Positions 1 to 12,000 of a DNA stretch of 64,000 nt are shown here, in pieces. The DNA is from Acheta domesticus (lineage: Eukaryota; Arthropoda; Insecta; Orthoptera; Gryllidae): NCBI GenBank assembly GCA_031308135.1, contig JAHLJT010008756.1, positions 103,753,271 through 103,817,270 of the forward strand. Direction: 5' to 3'. Below the pieces are notes generated by a model that made no database searches, was not told the origin of the DNA, and saw only the letters and a program-made list of their open reading frames with translations. The translations under genes were made by a program, and so were the position numbers. Position 1 is the first letter of the stretch. Every line of letters begins with the position of its first letter.

Positions 1-1040
1 GGATATCATACAAACAATGTTTTTCAAACAATTAATTGTGATTCATTTCAGGCTGTAACTATAAATATATTGAATATACAAATATTACATACTTCAAAGA
101 GTTAATTTCGTATAAATAGGCATATCTAGTCACATTTAGTTCAAGTTTGATGTAATTTACAAGTAGCCTGTACTCAATAAAATAAAATAGTATTTTTCAA
201 TACGATTTCAAAGGAGAAGATAAAAATGACCTTACTAATTATAGATTTATATTTTTGATTTTTAATTTTGCTAAAATATATTAAATAATCATGCAACGGG
301 ATCAATCCAATGTTGAACATTCTTGAGGAAAATTTAAATTCACTGTTTCTATTATTCTTGGTAATTATTTTTCATATCGTCAAACAAAATAATGGGAGTT
401 GTGGTTTTTAAAAAACATCAAATGTTATCCTGTCCAGAGTCATTATTTTTTTTATTTCGTGCGGGAAATTTCATTTGGAGCACAAACTGTTGGTTTTCTC
501 AAAATAAAAAAATCCATTTACTTCAGAATTTTTATCTATATTTCATAAAAAAAAAAAGGCTTACAAAAATACTGCCATTCTGGATATAAACTTGGTGGAA
601 ATAAACCTGGAAGCATTCTGAAAATAAAATTATAAATCTGGTAAATATTCAAATATTACTTGTTAGATCATACGCTTTTATGCTGGAAATTTTGTGGTTA
701 CAGAGCATATTAAATCCTCTGCAAGGATAACAATAATCTAGGAGAAATGGATTCAAGGGAGAAACCATTGAATGTGTGGCAAATAATGTTTGTATTCTTA
801 AGGTATTTGGCTCACTGTGAAAGCCTTGCAACCCTCTGTGCTCTAGGGAAATATTGCTGTTAAAGCACATTTGGTAAACAATCATGTAGGAACTAAAAAA
901 TAAGCAGAATAAGCAGCTGTCGGTTTTATTTCAAAACCATGAATTCATTGTTACCTTACAGATGACCTTTTCAGTGGACATTTGCATTTTGAGGAAGGTT
1001 GAGTGTTCCGGTTTCAGTAGTGGTTTGGTTATAACTTGTA

Positions 1041-2257
1041 ACTAATGGTGTTGCAGAATGGCACAGACTTTCCCATATTAGTTTTCTATTTCCTTGGGTC
1101 TGTGCTAGCTATTCGAAATTGCCACATACTCTTGCCAGCTGCCATCTATCACCGCCCAAAGTACATTTTTTGAAATTTTCTTAATTTTTCGGTTTCCTAA
1201 TTGTAGAATGGAAATATTTATTTTAGAATATTAAAGAACACAAAAACCTCATCCTAAATGGCAATTTTCTTTCTAAAAAAATTGTTGCAGTTTGTACGAA
1301 AATAGCGTTTAAACGCTACTAAAAATGCGAAATTTGAAGCTCTTTTTCACAGAAAATTTTTGAGTTTTCAAAAAACTTTATTTGAAATCATTTGAAGCAT
1401 TCACACTCGCAAATATAGTAATGTTTACAAATTGCTGGTAATGTGCATATTAAAGGTGTGAGAGATCTTTCAAAAAAATTACATTTGTGTAATTTTTGAA
1501 AAAACAAAACAAAACTCAAAATAAACTGTATGTCATATTAAAGAGTGCAATTAGCACAATTAGCACTATCTGTTCCAAAAGTTTGAAGAAACAATTGGGA
1601 GCTATTTATGAGAAAATGGTGTATGAGCGTTTCAGAAAATGTGAATTTTTGAACTACTTTTCATAGAAGATGGTTGAATTTTCAAGAAACTTCAGTGAAC
1701 TTTATTTAAAACACTTGTACTCATTACTATAATAATGTGAACAAATTGCCGCTAATGTAAATATTAACCACGTGAGAGACAATCAAATAAATTAAATTTC
1801 TACAGTTTTTGAAAAAAAAAAGAAAAATAGAGCAGTAAGGCGTTATGTCATCTCATAGAGTAATTTAGCACTATCCCTACCAAAAGTTTAAAGAAAAAAT
1901 TTGGAGCCGTTTTTGTATATTTTTAAAGTTGCACATATTGCATGCTATATTGCGTGAAAACTACTAAAATTTTCAAAAAAACGTACTTGACCTTAAAGAA
2001 AGAACTCACTACAAAGAACAAATTTAATTTGAAGGAAAAATCTCTATCAGCAATTTTGTAGTTGGAGGAAGACGCCGAATAAAATTAAAACTTTTGCAAT
2101 TTTCTAAAATTCACAGTTAACCGTGAAAATGGAACCCATGCCACCATAATACGTGTATTTTACTCTGTTCTTACAGGAAATTTAAAGAAAAAAATTTGGA
2201 GGCGTTTTTGAGAAAATTTCGAAAATGTGCGGGGGCTTCATGTAAAGTACCCCCAAA
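1041..2257 (-). repeat. A/B element copy 1, reverse orientation
   Basis: It starts at the 'A' terminus (ACTAATGGTGTTGCAGAATG, degraded from ACTAGTGGTGCTACAGAATG) and runs through the 1.2-kb body shared with copies at 20653, 42013 and 56354. The B terminus is missing. Orientation is named so that 'forward' means reading from the B end (ACTTTCCCGTATACG) to the A end (CACCACTAGT). No long ORF is present. Confidence 0.85.
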
Positions 2258-2264
2258 ACTTAAT

Positions 2265-2670
2265 AAATGTTTTACTTTCTTGCCTAACGAATACTTCGTA
2301 AGGTAAGAAGGTTATCTAATCGAATTCTGGAAAACAGCGAAATTTCGCAAGAAAAACTTTTATAGCTGGAATCTGGTAAGGAAAAAGTGTATAAAACCTG
2401 TTGCTAAATTTAGAAAAAAAAATTCTCTATCTCGTGGTCTATCCATGTTTTGTTACTTCTTGATACTGCAAAATCGATTGACGGCAAAACGTCCGACTGT
2501 CCGTCTGTGATCAACGCTAGCGCTTAAACCGTTCAGCCGATTTTCTTCAAAATTGATATTCCCCAATCATTTGCACGGATGTCAAGGCTCCTGGAATTTG
2601 AAACCGATTGTTTAATTTTACATGAAGTCTGTCGGATATTTTCAAAGTTTAAAAAAAAAACTCCAAATTT
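2265..2670 (+). repeat. A/B element, B-end fragment of a variant subfamily
   Basis: It begins TTTTACTTTCTTGCCTAACG and continues through the B-side body (CTGTTGCTAAATT, CGTCCGACTGTCCGTC, GATATTCCCC). The terminal variant CGAATACTTCGTAAGG recurs at 8127-8195, defining a subfamily distinct from the CGTATACGTACG type. Confidence 0.7.
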
Positions 2671-4015
2671 TTACTTTCCCTTATACGTACGTATATGCGG
2701 AGTAGTATACGTAGTATAGGGAAAGTTATGTAATGCTGCGGAAAATAGATTTTGAGATTTTAACGGAAATAGGCGTTTTGGGAGTGATACCGAAAAAGTG
2801 ATTGTATTTTTCAAAACGTCCGTCCGTCTATGAACTACACTAGCGCCCAAACTATACGTACGATTTCTTCCAAAATGGATATTCCCCGCTCAATCTGCTT
2901 CCACTTGCGGCGCCGGGATTTTGAAACAAAATCTTCAAAATTTGGGGTACTTTACATGAAGTTCCCCGGACATTTTCAAAATCCCCTAACTCGTGGTGAA
3001 GCCAGAAACTATCTTTTGTGGGTCCTTGATACGGAAAACCCAATTGGAAGCAAAACGTCCGTCCCGTCCGTCCACACTACTAGCGCCTAAACCATACGTA
3101 GGATTTTCTTCAAATTGAAGAAACACCTCTCGATCTGACTCGAGTCGAAGCTTTGAGATTTTGAAAAAGATATAAAAGTATAAAATTTGGTGGTGCTTTA
3201 CGAGAAACCCCCTGGATATTTTCAAAAGTTTTTCAAAAACGGCTCCAGCTTTGTTCTTTAAATTTCTTGTAACGATAAAGTTAAATACACTTAAGGTTGC
3301 TTTGCTCTGATTTTTCAAAAACTGCAAAAGTTTGAATTTTTGCGGCGTCTTCCTCTTAACTACAAAATTGAAGATACTTTTCCTTCAAATAAAATGTGTT
3401 TTTCATAGTATCTTATTCTTTAAGGTCGTGCACATTTTTTTGAAAATTTTAATAGTTTTCGCGCAATATTGCCTGCAATATGTGCAATTTTAAAAAATTA
3501 CAAAAAACAGATTTTCTCAAAAATTTTTCTTTAAAATAGGATAGTGCCTAATGCACTCTATGAGATATAAACGCCATGTTGCTCTATTCTTTTGTTTGTT
3601 CAAAAATTACAATTTTTTTTTACTTCTCTCACGTCGTTATTTACAAGTAAAGTTTCTCGAGAACTCAACAATTTTCTCTGAAAACTAGCTCAAAATTCCG
3701 CATTTTTAGAAACTCTCAAACGACATTTTCTCATAAATGACTCCAAATTTTTTCTTCAAACTTTTGAAATGGATAGTGCTAATTGCACTCTTTAATATGA
3801 CATAAAGTTCAATTTGGGGTATATTTTTGTTGTTTCAAAAATTACACATGTAATTTTTTTGAAAGATCTCTCACACCTTTAATATACACATTACCATTAC
3901 CATCATTTTGGAAACATTATTGTATTTGTTAGTGTGCTTCAAATGAAGTTTTCGAAAACTAAAAAAATTTCTGTGAAAAAGAGCTTTAAATTTCGCATTT
4001 TTAGTACCGCTTAAA
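2671..4015 (+). repeat. A/B element copy 2, forward, truncated before the A end
   Basis: The B end TTTCCCTTATACGTACG is followed by a B-side block present twice in tandem (compare 2815-2960 with 3050-3190, both with CGTCCGTC and GCGCC[TC]AAAC), then the internal tandem units up to 4015, where the next copy begins. The small ORFs here have no family resemblance and are read as non-coding. Confidence 0.8.
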
Positions 4016-6745
4016 CGTCATTTTTACATTCCCGTATACGTACGTACACACCGGGTGATATAAGTAATATAGGGAAAGTTATGTAATGCTGCGCGAAAAA
4101 ATGACCAATTTTCGGCGGAAAAAAATTAATTGCCGGGCCGTGAAAACGAAGAAGTGGATAAAACCAGTTGCTAAATTAAGAAAAAATCCCATAACACGTG
4201 GTTTAGCCAGAAACCCTATTTTCTAGGTCTTTGATACCGAAAAAACAATTGAAGGGAAAACGTCCGTCCGTCCGTCAACACTGTTAGCGCCTAACCCATA
4301 CGTACGATTTCTACCAAAATGGATATTCCCCGGTCGATATGATTCTAATCGATGCTTTGAGATTTTGAAAAAGATTCTTCAAAATTTGGGGGTACTTTAT
4401 ATGAAGCAGCCCGGGGATTTTCAAAATTTTCTCTAAAACTGCTCCAAACTTTTTCTTTAAATTTCTTGTATGAATAGAGTAAAATACATTTCAAATAAAA
4501 TTGTTTCTTCATAGTGAGTTCTTTCTTTAAGGTCATCCACATTTTTTTGAAAATTTTAGTATTTTTCGCGCAATATTTCGTGCAATATGTGCAATTTTTA
4601 AAAAAAATTGCAAAAACAAGATTTTCTCAAAAACGGCTCCAAATTTTTTCTTTTAACTTTTGGTAGGGATAGTGGTAAATGTACTCTATCAGATGACATA
4701 AAAGCCATATTGCTCTATCGGTTTTTTTGTTTTTTTTTAAATTACAAAAATGTAAATTTTTTACTTGTCTCTCACGTCGTTAATATTTATATTATCGGCG
4801 ATGTTTTCACATTATTGTATTTACGAGTATACAGGGTGAGTCACGTAACTTTAGCACCTCCTGTAACTTTTGAACGGTTGAAGTTATTGCAATGCAGTTT
4901 TCACGAAAGTGCATGAGGGAAAGGGGCTAATTGATACGTGCATTAATTTCTATTTTATCACTTGTATTTTACGAGATTTTTTAGGTAACTTTGTTTTTTC
5001 AAATGGAACTATACATATTTTTTCAGTCCACCATGACGAGCGTAAAAAGACGAATCCAATGATGTACATATTGTTATACGTTAGATAAGGATTTTTTTGA
5101 TTAATTTTGATTTTTGCGACCGGGGTTTAACGGACGTTTTGAATAGTCCACCACACAAGGTCATGCAGCGCTCCTCCAGCACACGTGCGCCCGGTGAAGG
5201 GAAGGGAAGGGGAGGGATCTTATTTGAAAATACGAAACATAGTATTCCAAGTATTCACAAAACCATTGCAGTTTTTTCCTGAACTGTGCTTTCCATCCTT
5301 CTGCATTTTCACATTTTCGTCTTTCTTTGATTGAAGGAATTAAAGGATGGAAAATAAGAATTTGTCATAAGTTTGTATTGTAATAAAATTGTTTATAACT
5401 TCAACTCCATTTAATGGGATTTCATAAGATACGTAGTAATGGGATCTTGAAACAAAGCACAATAAGAATAAATAATTAAAACTGTACAAGAATATATTGT
5501 ATATTTTGAGCAAACAATTTCAATGTTAATACGAATATAATAATAGCTTAGGGATAGAAATAATCTTATTTCAATAAATACTACTTAAGACAAATCCGTA
5601 TTTTCAATCCCTAAGAAACCCAAATTACTGAAAATGGATTAAGATGAAAAGGAGAGTTCAGAAAAAAGTGCAACAGTTTTGTGAATATTTTTCGTATCCT
5701 CAAGTACTTAAATCCCTTCCCTTCCCAGATCCCGCGTTTGCTGGGGGAGCGCTGCTTGACCTTGTGGGCCTGACAGTTACAAAGAAAATATCCGTTAAAC
5801 ACTAGTCGCAAAAAAATCACAATTACTCAAAAAAATGCTTATCTAACATATGACAATATTTATATCTTTGGATTCGTCATTTTACGCTTGTCATGATAGA
5901 CTGAAAAAATATATATAGTTCCATTTGAAAAAACAAAGTTACCTCAAATATCTCGTAAAATACAAGAGATAAAAGAGAAATCAATACACATATAAATTAG
6001 CCCCATTCCCTCACTCACTTTCGTGAAAACTGCATTGCAATATCTTCAACCGTTCAAAAGTTACAGGAGGTGCTAAAGTTACGTGACTCACCCTGTATAT
6101 GCTTTAAATAATGTCAAGTAAAGTTTCTCGAAAACAACCGTTTTCTGTGAAAAGTAGCTCAAATTTCGGCATTTTCAGAAACGCTCAAACCCCATTTTCT
6201 CATATATGGATGCAAATTTTTTCTTGAAACTTTTGTAACGGATAGTGATAATTACACTCTTTAATATGACGTAAAGTTCATTTTGAATTTTTTTTTCAAA
6301 AATTACATAATTGTAATTTTTTTGAAAGATCTCTCACATCTTTAATTTGCACATTACCAGCAATTTGTAACATTATATTTGTGTGTGTAAGTGCTTAAAA
6401 TAACTTCAAATAAAGTATTTTGAAAACTCAAACATTGTCTGTGAAAATGAGCTTCAAATTTCGCACTTTTAGTAGCGCTAAAACGCCATTTTCTCTTAAA
6501 CGGCACATTATTTTTAAAAGAAAATTGCCCTTTATGACTAGGTTTTTGTATTCTTTAATATTCTATAATTAATGTTTCCGTGTTACTAATAGGAAACCGA
6601 AAAATTAAGAAAAAGTACTTTTGGCGGTGACAGATGACAGCTGGCAAGGAAGAGTTTGTGGCAATTCCGAATAGCTAGTGAAGACCCAAGGAATTAGAAA
6701 ACTAATACGGGAAAGTCTATGCCATTCTGTAGCACCACTAGTTTT
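4016..6745 (+). repeat. A/B element copy 3, forward, split by a palindromic insertion
   Basis: The B end TTTTTACATTCCCGTATACG lies at 4016 and the A end GTAGCACCACTAGT near 6745. Internal units start at about 4421, 4621, 6190 and 6491, each with a version of ATTTTCTCAAAAACGGCTCC. The copy is interrupted at 4832-6095 by a palindromic element flanked by TA. Confidence 0.88.
4832..6095. mobile_element. 1264-bp palindromic (foldback) DNA element with TA target duplication
   Basis: The termini are CAGGGTGAGTCACGTAACTT and its inverse, flanked by TA on both sides. Inverted arms can be followed for most of the element: 4832-5240 pairs with 5690-6095, and the G+C-rich block CACAAGGTCATGCAGCGCTC near 5153 pairs with its inverse near 5745. 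Related copies without the insertion (21301-21345 and 43185-43215) show the empty site and support a 2-bp TA duplication, which is typical of Tc1/mariner-type transposition. No transposase ORF is present, so it is non-autonomous. Confidence 0.85.
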
Positions 6746-6993
6746 AAAAACTGCTCCAAATTTTTCAAAGAAAATTGCCATTTAGGACGAAGTTTTACTG
6801 TTATTTAATATTTTAAAATTATCATTTCCGTTCTAGCATTAGGAAACCGAAAAAAAAAAATGAACTTTGGGCGGCGATAGATGGCAGCTGGCACGAGTAT
6901 GTGGCAATTCCGAATAGCTAGCCCAGACCCAAGGAAATAGAAAACTAAGACGGGAAAGTCTGTGCCATTCTGTAGCTCCACTAGTTTGATTTA
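6745..6993 (+). repeat. Tandem second copy of the A/B element A end
   Basis: About 250 bp repeat the terminal part already seen just upstream: AAAATTGCCATTTAGGAC, AGGAAACCGAAA, GGCGGCGATAGATGGCAGCT and CTGTAGCTCCACTAGT. Two A ends therefore sit head to tail. Confidence 0.8.
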
Positions 6994-7009
6994 ATTTTAT
7001 TGTTGATTA

Positions 7010-7525
7010 GTGCACAGGATGTTTAAGGGAATGATGTAGGTATCATTTTCGTTAATATCCTCAATTTTTCGAAAATCGCAAAAAACAGTTTCAAAACTGC
7101 AAAATTGAAGATAGAGATTTTTGCCTCAGGCAAAGTCGGTTGTACAAAATAAGGTCATGTACATTTTTTGAACACACGAGTCGTTTTGCGTAAATTACGC
7201 TTCGAATTTACAAAAAAGAATCTAAAACCGCTGCAATTTTTTTTCTTCATTTACGTAATGAGAGACGTTAAGAAAATAAGGTCTTAGTCCTACCTCCGGG
7301 AATCACAAAATGTTTGAAAGTACAAAATTGTAGATAGAGTTTTATACCACAAAGTCTGTTATACAAAATTAGCACTTTAAAAACAGTTACGTAGAATTTT
7401 CTGAAAAACGAGTCGTTTTTGCGTAATTTTCGCTAGAAATTTAGAAAAAAATTTCTCAAAAACCGCTCCAAATGTTTTTTTTTTATTTTCTCCACATATG
7501 TAATAAGGGACGTAAATAAATAAAC
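7010..7525 (+). repeat. Degraded A/B-related segment with two similar units
   Basis: The blocks at 7060-7270 and 7300-7510 share GCAAAATTGAAGATAGAG-like, GGTCATGTACATT-like, GAGTCGTTTTGCGTAA and ACCGCT[CG]CAA motifs. They correspond to the first internal unit of the A/B element. Confidence 0.55.
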
Positions 7526-7734
7526 TAGTGGTGTTATAGAATGGCACAGACTTTCTCGCAGTAGTTATTTTTCTAATCTCGTTCGTCGTAAATAGGATTT
7601 GAAGTAAGCCCTTCACTTTTGCATTTCTTTATCGCCCAAAAAACTTGTTTTTCGCGCGTTGACAATTACCGGTTACTTATGCTAGAGCTGATACAATTAC
7701 GTTTTGACTGATATATGTCTTCAGTCCGCAACTC

Positions 7735-7818
7735 ACTCCAATGGTCAAGATGGTTAAGGCGTGCTGGGACTGAGCGCTTCACTTCGGAAGATGCCGGGTT
7801 TGAATCCCATATAGGAAT
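7735..7818 (+). repeat. tRNA-derived SINE-like head
   Basis: Box-A-like TGGTTAAGGCG lies at 7751-7761 and box-B-like GGTTTGAATCC at 7797-7807, about 46 bp apart. The stems do not fold into a proper cloverleaf, so this is a SINE or tRNA relic rather than a functional tRNA gene. Confidence 0.5.
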
Positions 7819-8206
7819 TTTAATTTGATGAATGTGTTGTTGCCGAAAAAACTATTGAATGTAGAAACTTTATTGAAAATCATTTCAAGTACTTCTATTC
7901 ATTAACAGAATCAATGCAGATAAATGTACAGGACTTGTCTGTGTTTTCACAATTGCTTCTTTTGAACACTTTTTCATCTTTGTTATTCGATTTCTGAAAC
8001 GTGTGTCGTGTTAAATCAATCGTTGTCTTGTGTGCCTATGTATAAACCGATTTAAGTAAAATTTAGTATTTCAACATTAAATTGAAATACTGTTTAACCA
8101 TACCCCTAACGGTTCCGAAATTATTATTTTCTCGCCTTTCGAATACTTTGTAAGAAGAGAAAGTTATGTAATCGTGCGCCGCAAACCGATCTTTCCAGTG
8201 CACTGT

Positions 8207-8490
8207 GCTTGTGTGGCGTAGTGGTATCAGCGCCAGCACGTTAACTCTGAGGAACAGTGTTCGTTTGACGGAATGGAAAAATAACTTGCTGGTTGAAAAC
8301 ACTTCTGCTGTTTTATGTAGATGTATGTTTTTGCGGAACATTTTAAATGATTCAAAAGTCAAAAATTTAAAATGATTTAAATGCCAGCAAGTTAAATGTG
8401 TGGATTTGGGATCGTGTCTCGGAGCGGGAAAAAAATGCTGGTTTATGCAGTAGTATAATATTGCGAAACATTTAGGAACAATGCAAGAAA
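8207..8490 (+). repeat. Dimeric tRNA-like SINE remnant
   Basis: Box A TGGCGTAGTGG lies at 8214-8224. The segment GCCAGCACGTTAA... near 8230 recurs as GCCAGCAAGTTAA... near 8382, each followed by a ...TTGCGGAACATTT / TTGCGAAACATTT block. A box-B-like GGGATCGTGTCTCGG (8408-8422) sits in the second unit. This suggests two units of about 150 bp in tandem. Confidence 0.45.
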
Positions 8491-8540
8491 GTATGTGCTT
8501 TGGAAGCACCACTAGTTGAAAATCGCAGAGCTTACTCAGA

Positions 8541-8850
8541 CCAGATGGACAGTGGTTTCTTCAATTTGGAAAAATCGTACGCATGGTTTAGGCGCTAGTG
8601 TTGAAACACCGGACGGACGGACGTTTTACTTTCAATTCGTTTTTCGGTATCAAGAGCTCACAACAGAGGGATTCTGGCTACACCACGTTTTAGGGGATTA
8701 TTTTTCTTAATTTAGCAACTGGATTTATACACTTTTTCGTTATCACGGCCTGACAACGAATTTTTTTCTGCCGAGAATTCGCCGTTTTTTTCGCGCAGCA
8801 TTTCACAACTTTCCCTAAACTACGTATATAATTCTCCATTTATACGGTGT
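8541..8850 (-). repeat. A/B element B-end fragment, reverse
   Basis: It contains the inverted B-side body: CGTACGCATGGTTTAGGCGC, GGACGGACGGACG, CTACACCACGTTTTAGGGG and TTTCGCGCAGCATT...CTTTCCCTAAACTACG. The 64-codon ORF inside is incidental. Confidence 0.75.
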
Positions 8851-8924
8851 TCTTGAGCTGCTTAATCATTGAATGATTAGTGAGGTTATTTTGTGTTGAC
8901 AACACTTTTATACCTGGCACATCC

Positions 8925-10150
8925 ACGACCACCAACCTGCTGAGTGTTTTGAATGACTGGACTGTGGCGATTGATGAAGGACATCATCAATCGCCCTAGG
9001 CCTATGGACATCTACGTCTATGCCAAAGCCTTCGATAAGATTCCACATATGAGATTGCTGTGCAAGGTGTGGGCTGTAGGAATTAGAGATTGAAGATTAT
9101 CTAACTGGCAGAACTTTTCAATTTCGTTTTTGTAGCGCCCTCTCTTCGTCGAGACCTGTGGTGTTCCTCAGGGCCTGTTCTGTGCCCCACTTTGTTTCTT
9201 TTGTACGTGGCTGGCTTTGGAAAAGGCTTGAGATCAAAGTGGAATAGTTACACTGATGATACTAAGTTGTATGGAAACCCGATGTTGCTGCAAGAGGACC
9301 TGGAAGGAGATTTGCAAAGGACAGAGGAGTGGTCTGATTTGTGGTTACTCCCTTTGAATAGCAACAAATGCATGGTTCATTTAGGCAAAAACAACCCCAG
9401 AAACCTGTACCAAACAATACAATCAGAGACCACACAGATTGATCTAGGCATGGCTGTAACCCTAGATCTCAAATGGGAGAGACACGTTTCAGTAGTTGTC
9501 AAGAGAGCAAATTCTGCACTGCACCTGATGAGAAGTGTGTTCCCAAGAATTAAGTAAACAGAGATGAAGCAACTGTATGTGAAGTATATCAGACCAATTT
9601 TGGAATAAACCTGTTCAGTATGGTCCCCTTATTACAAAAATGTCATTGAGGCCTTGGAGAAAGTGCAGAGATGAATGATGAAGTCCGCTATCAATGTAGG
9701 AACATATTGTAGGAGGAGAGATGTTGGGCAGTCGAACTGCCAACTCTGGAGCAGAGGAGACAACAAAGAGATCTAATTGAAATGTTTAAGATAATGAATG
9801 GAGGATGTGATGAAAGGGTCCTCACAAATGTTTTTGAGAGGAGTGTGGATCGTTGCCTTAGGGGTCACTCCTTGAAGTTATGCCGAGAGTATACGAGGAT
9901 CTTATGGTGACACCACGTTTTGATTAACAGAGTGGTGAACTCATGGGATGGATTGCCAGCACATGACATAGCTACATTGGGTTCTTTTATATCAGCCTTA
10001 AAAGATAGGAGGGATAGACGAGGAATATTAACTTTTGATGCGATAGTCATTGTTTGTATTTTATTGCTGAAGTTATATTTTATGAAGTATTATGACTGAC
10101 TGTCGTGAGGGAGGAATTTTATATCTCAATGATTCAACCTAACTTTGTTG
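8925..10150 (+). mobile_element. LINE fragment: reverse transcriptase C-terminal half, CR1/Daphne-like
   Basis: Decayed non-LTR retrotransposon ORF2. Recognisable RT pieces in order, across frames: LLSVLNDWTVAIDEG; YAKAFDKIPHMRLLCKV; GVPQG; a thumb region reading EWSDLWLLPLNSNKCMVHLG (9323-9384); DLKWERHVSVVVKRANSALH; KQLYVKYIRP; then the CR1-type tail LINRVVNSWDGLPAHD near 9930. Several frameshifts and stops break it; the longest open piece is 9192-9557. The YxDD box region (about 9245) has lost clear catalytic residues. The endonuclease and ORF1 are absent, consistent with 5' truncation. Confidence 0.88.
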
Positions 10151-10795
10151 GATGATAGTCAAACACAAAAAAATACAGGATTCAGGGTCGTGGATATTTT
10201 GCATTCTGACATTAATTAAATCACTCAAAATTAAATATTTTTTTAAAAGAATTATACTATAATCTCTGAATCTTACTTCACATACATTGTATACAAGAAA
10301 TATTTACTTCCACAAATACCCTGTACGGAAGAAGAAAATCTTATAACTACAACACTTTTGTACACACACATTTGCTACTAACAATCAAAAAAATTAATCC
10401 TATGTTTTCTTGTTTAGTAGTTGACAGAGATTTAAAATAAACAATTCCTATCTGAACTTTTCTTCTTTCTATACTCACACATTTACATAAAAGAAACAAA
10501 AATCATGGATTGCATAGCCTTTTTACATGGAACACAATGCTTTCCAAAAAGTGTGTTTAGTAAATCCTGTTACTCTCTCTTTCACTTTTATAAAAAAATT
10601 ACAATCAGATTATTTGAAATAATTCTTTTTACAAATTCTTAGTAATTGTTTTTCTTGCTTTTCCAAAATAAGAATGAATGATTCTGTAGATTTAGTGTCA
10701 ATTTCAAACACTTGATAACTGATTCCTATGTATTTTCCGCAATTATACAAATTTAGATGAGAGTTCAAAATACTGTAATCCCATTTGGAACTATC

Positions 10796-11100
10796 TTACT
10801 TGTGGCGTATGTGACAAGAGGCTGTGGTTGAAATCAGGTAGCGTCGCGGCAGCCAGCTGTGCGGTGCGCCTGGCGATGTATCACCCTCCACCGTTACAAT
10901 GTCATCGCCATGTGGCCAAGCATTTGCTTGTGTATGGATTTTATATTTCGTTTTTGTAAGAATTTGCACCAGTTCCAGTGAAATCCCACGCCATGATACC
11001 AATGAAAGAACCACCACAATAGGCCAAAAAGAACAATCAATACAAAGAGGAAAAAAACTGGAAAAGAAGGAGATATCCAAGTATGAGTTTAGCATTCACA
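10796..11100. other. G+C-richer patch with open frames on both strands, unidentified
   Basis: Composition rises sharply at 10830-10920 (GGTAGCGTCGCGGCAGCCAG). The minus strand is open for 99 codons, including NAWPHGDDIVTVEGDTSPG. The plus strand reads CGVCDKRLWLKSGS near 10804, superficially like a zinc-binding Cys-x2-Cys. Neither matches a family I recognise. It could be a retrogene relic, a TE piece or an unrecognised exon. Confidence 0.25.
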
Positions 11101-11189
11101 TGACTTGTATGTACTCCCCACTTCCCAATACTCTTTGAAATGTATGCACAAAATTTCTTAAATAGGCTCACACTTATTTGCATTTCACC

Positions 11190-12000
11190 TTAATTTAGAG
11201 GTACCTTATGTGAAGCTCCTGGGACATTTTCAAAATTCTCTCAAAAATGGCTCTAATCTTTTTCTTGAAACATTTTGTAAGGATAGTGATACACTTTTAA
11301 AGATGGTGAAGGACCGATTTTAACCATTAACTACGAATTTTCGAAAATTGCAAAACTTTGAAATTATTACAACATAAATACAACTACAATATTGACAAAA
11401 TTATTACGGCAGCCCAACTACAATATAGAAGTTTTTGTGCATTGAGGTGAATATTAAAAAGCGTCAAAAACAAACATTTCTTAAAAACTGCTCCAAATTT
11501 TTTCTTTAAACGTTTGGTATAGTTAGTGTTAAGCGTACTTTATAAGATGATATAAACACGATTGTGCCCTATTCCTTTGTTCTTTTCAAAAATTACAAAA
11601 ATGTAATTTTTACTTTAATGCATACATACGTATATACAGAGTAATACTACACATAGTATAGAGAAAGTTGTATAATGAGTGACGAAAATGGTGATTTTTC
11701 AACCTAAAAACACATTGTGGGGCTCCGATACAGAAAAAAGGGATAAATCCTTTTCTAATAGGTAGTAATTGAATTCCCTCGCATTATGTTGTCAAATTTC
11801 ACCAAAAGTATGTACTTGATACCAAAAATAATTCTTTCCAATTCAGAAATTCTTTTCAAAATGTTTGTCCATGTGAACAACACTAGTATCTAAACTATTC
11901 ATAGGATTTTGCTCAAAACTGATATACCCCAAGTCTTGCTCGTGTGACTCAAAATTCTACGATTTCAAAAAACATTCTTTAAAGGGAGTACTTGTTATAC
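11190..12000 (+). repeat. Two A/B element fragments, forward
   Basis: 11190-11610 carries the B-side body and first internal unit (GAAGCTCCTGGGACATTTTC, CTCCAAATTTTTTCTTTAAA). A new B end begins at 11613 (TTTACTTTAATGCATACATACG) and runs to about 12000 (TGTCCATGTGAACAACACTAG). Both are strongly diverged. Confidence 0.7.

Larger units (their letters stand above)
7527..8515. repeat. Composite unit bounded by inverted A/B A ends
   Basis: It begins AACTAGTGGTGTTATAGAAT and ends GGAAGCACCACTAGTTG, so the same terminus faces outward on both sides. Between them are two tRNA-like (SINE) heads and a variant B terminus at 8127-8195. The whole could be a composite mobile unit or two truncated insertions meeting. 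No ORF with recognisable homology was found; the 149-codon ORF on the minus strand (8063-8512) overlaps these repeats and is not accepted. Confidence 0.55.

Noticed and set aside
1..1040. Search for LIMK1 LIM/PDZ exons or other genes
   Set aside because: Two short ORFs only, without Cys/His spacing or PDZ-like sequence.
8063..8512. 149-codon minus-strand ORF
   Set aside because: It overlaps SINE-like and A/B repeats and has no protein-family character.
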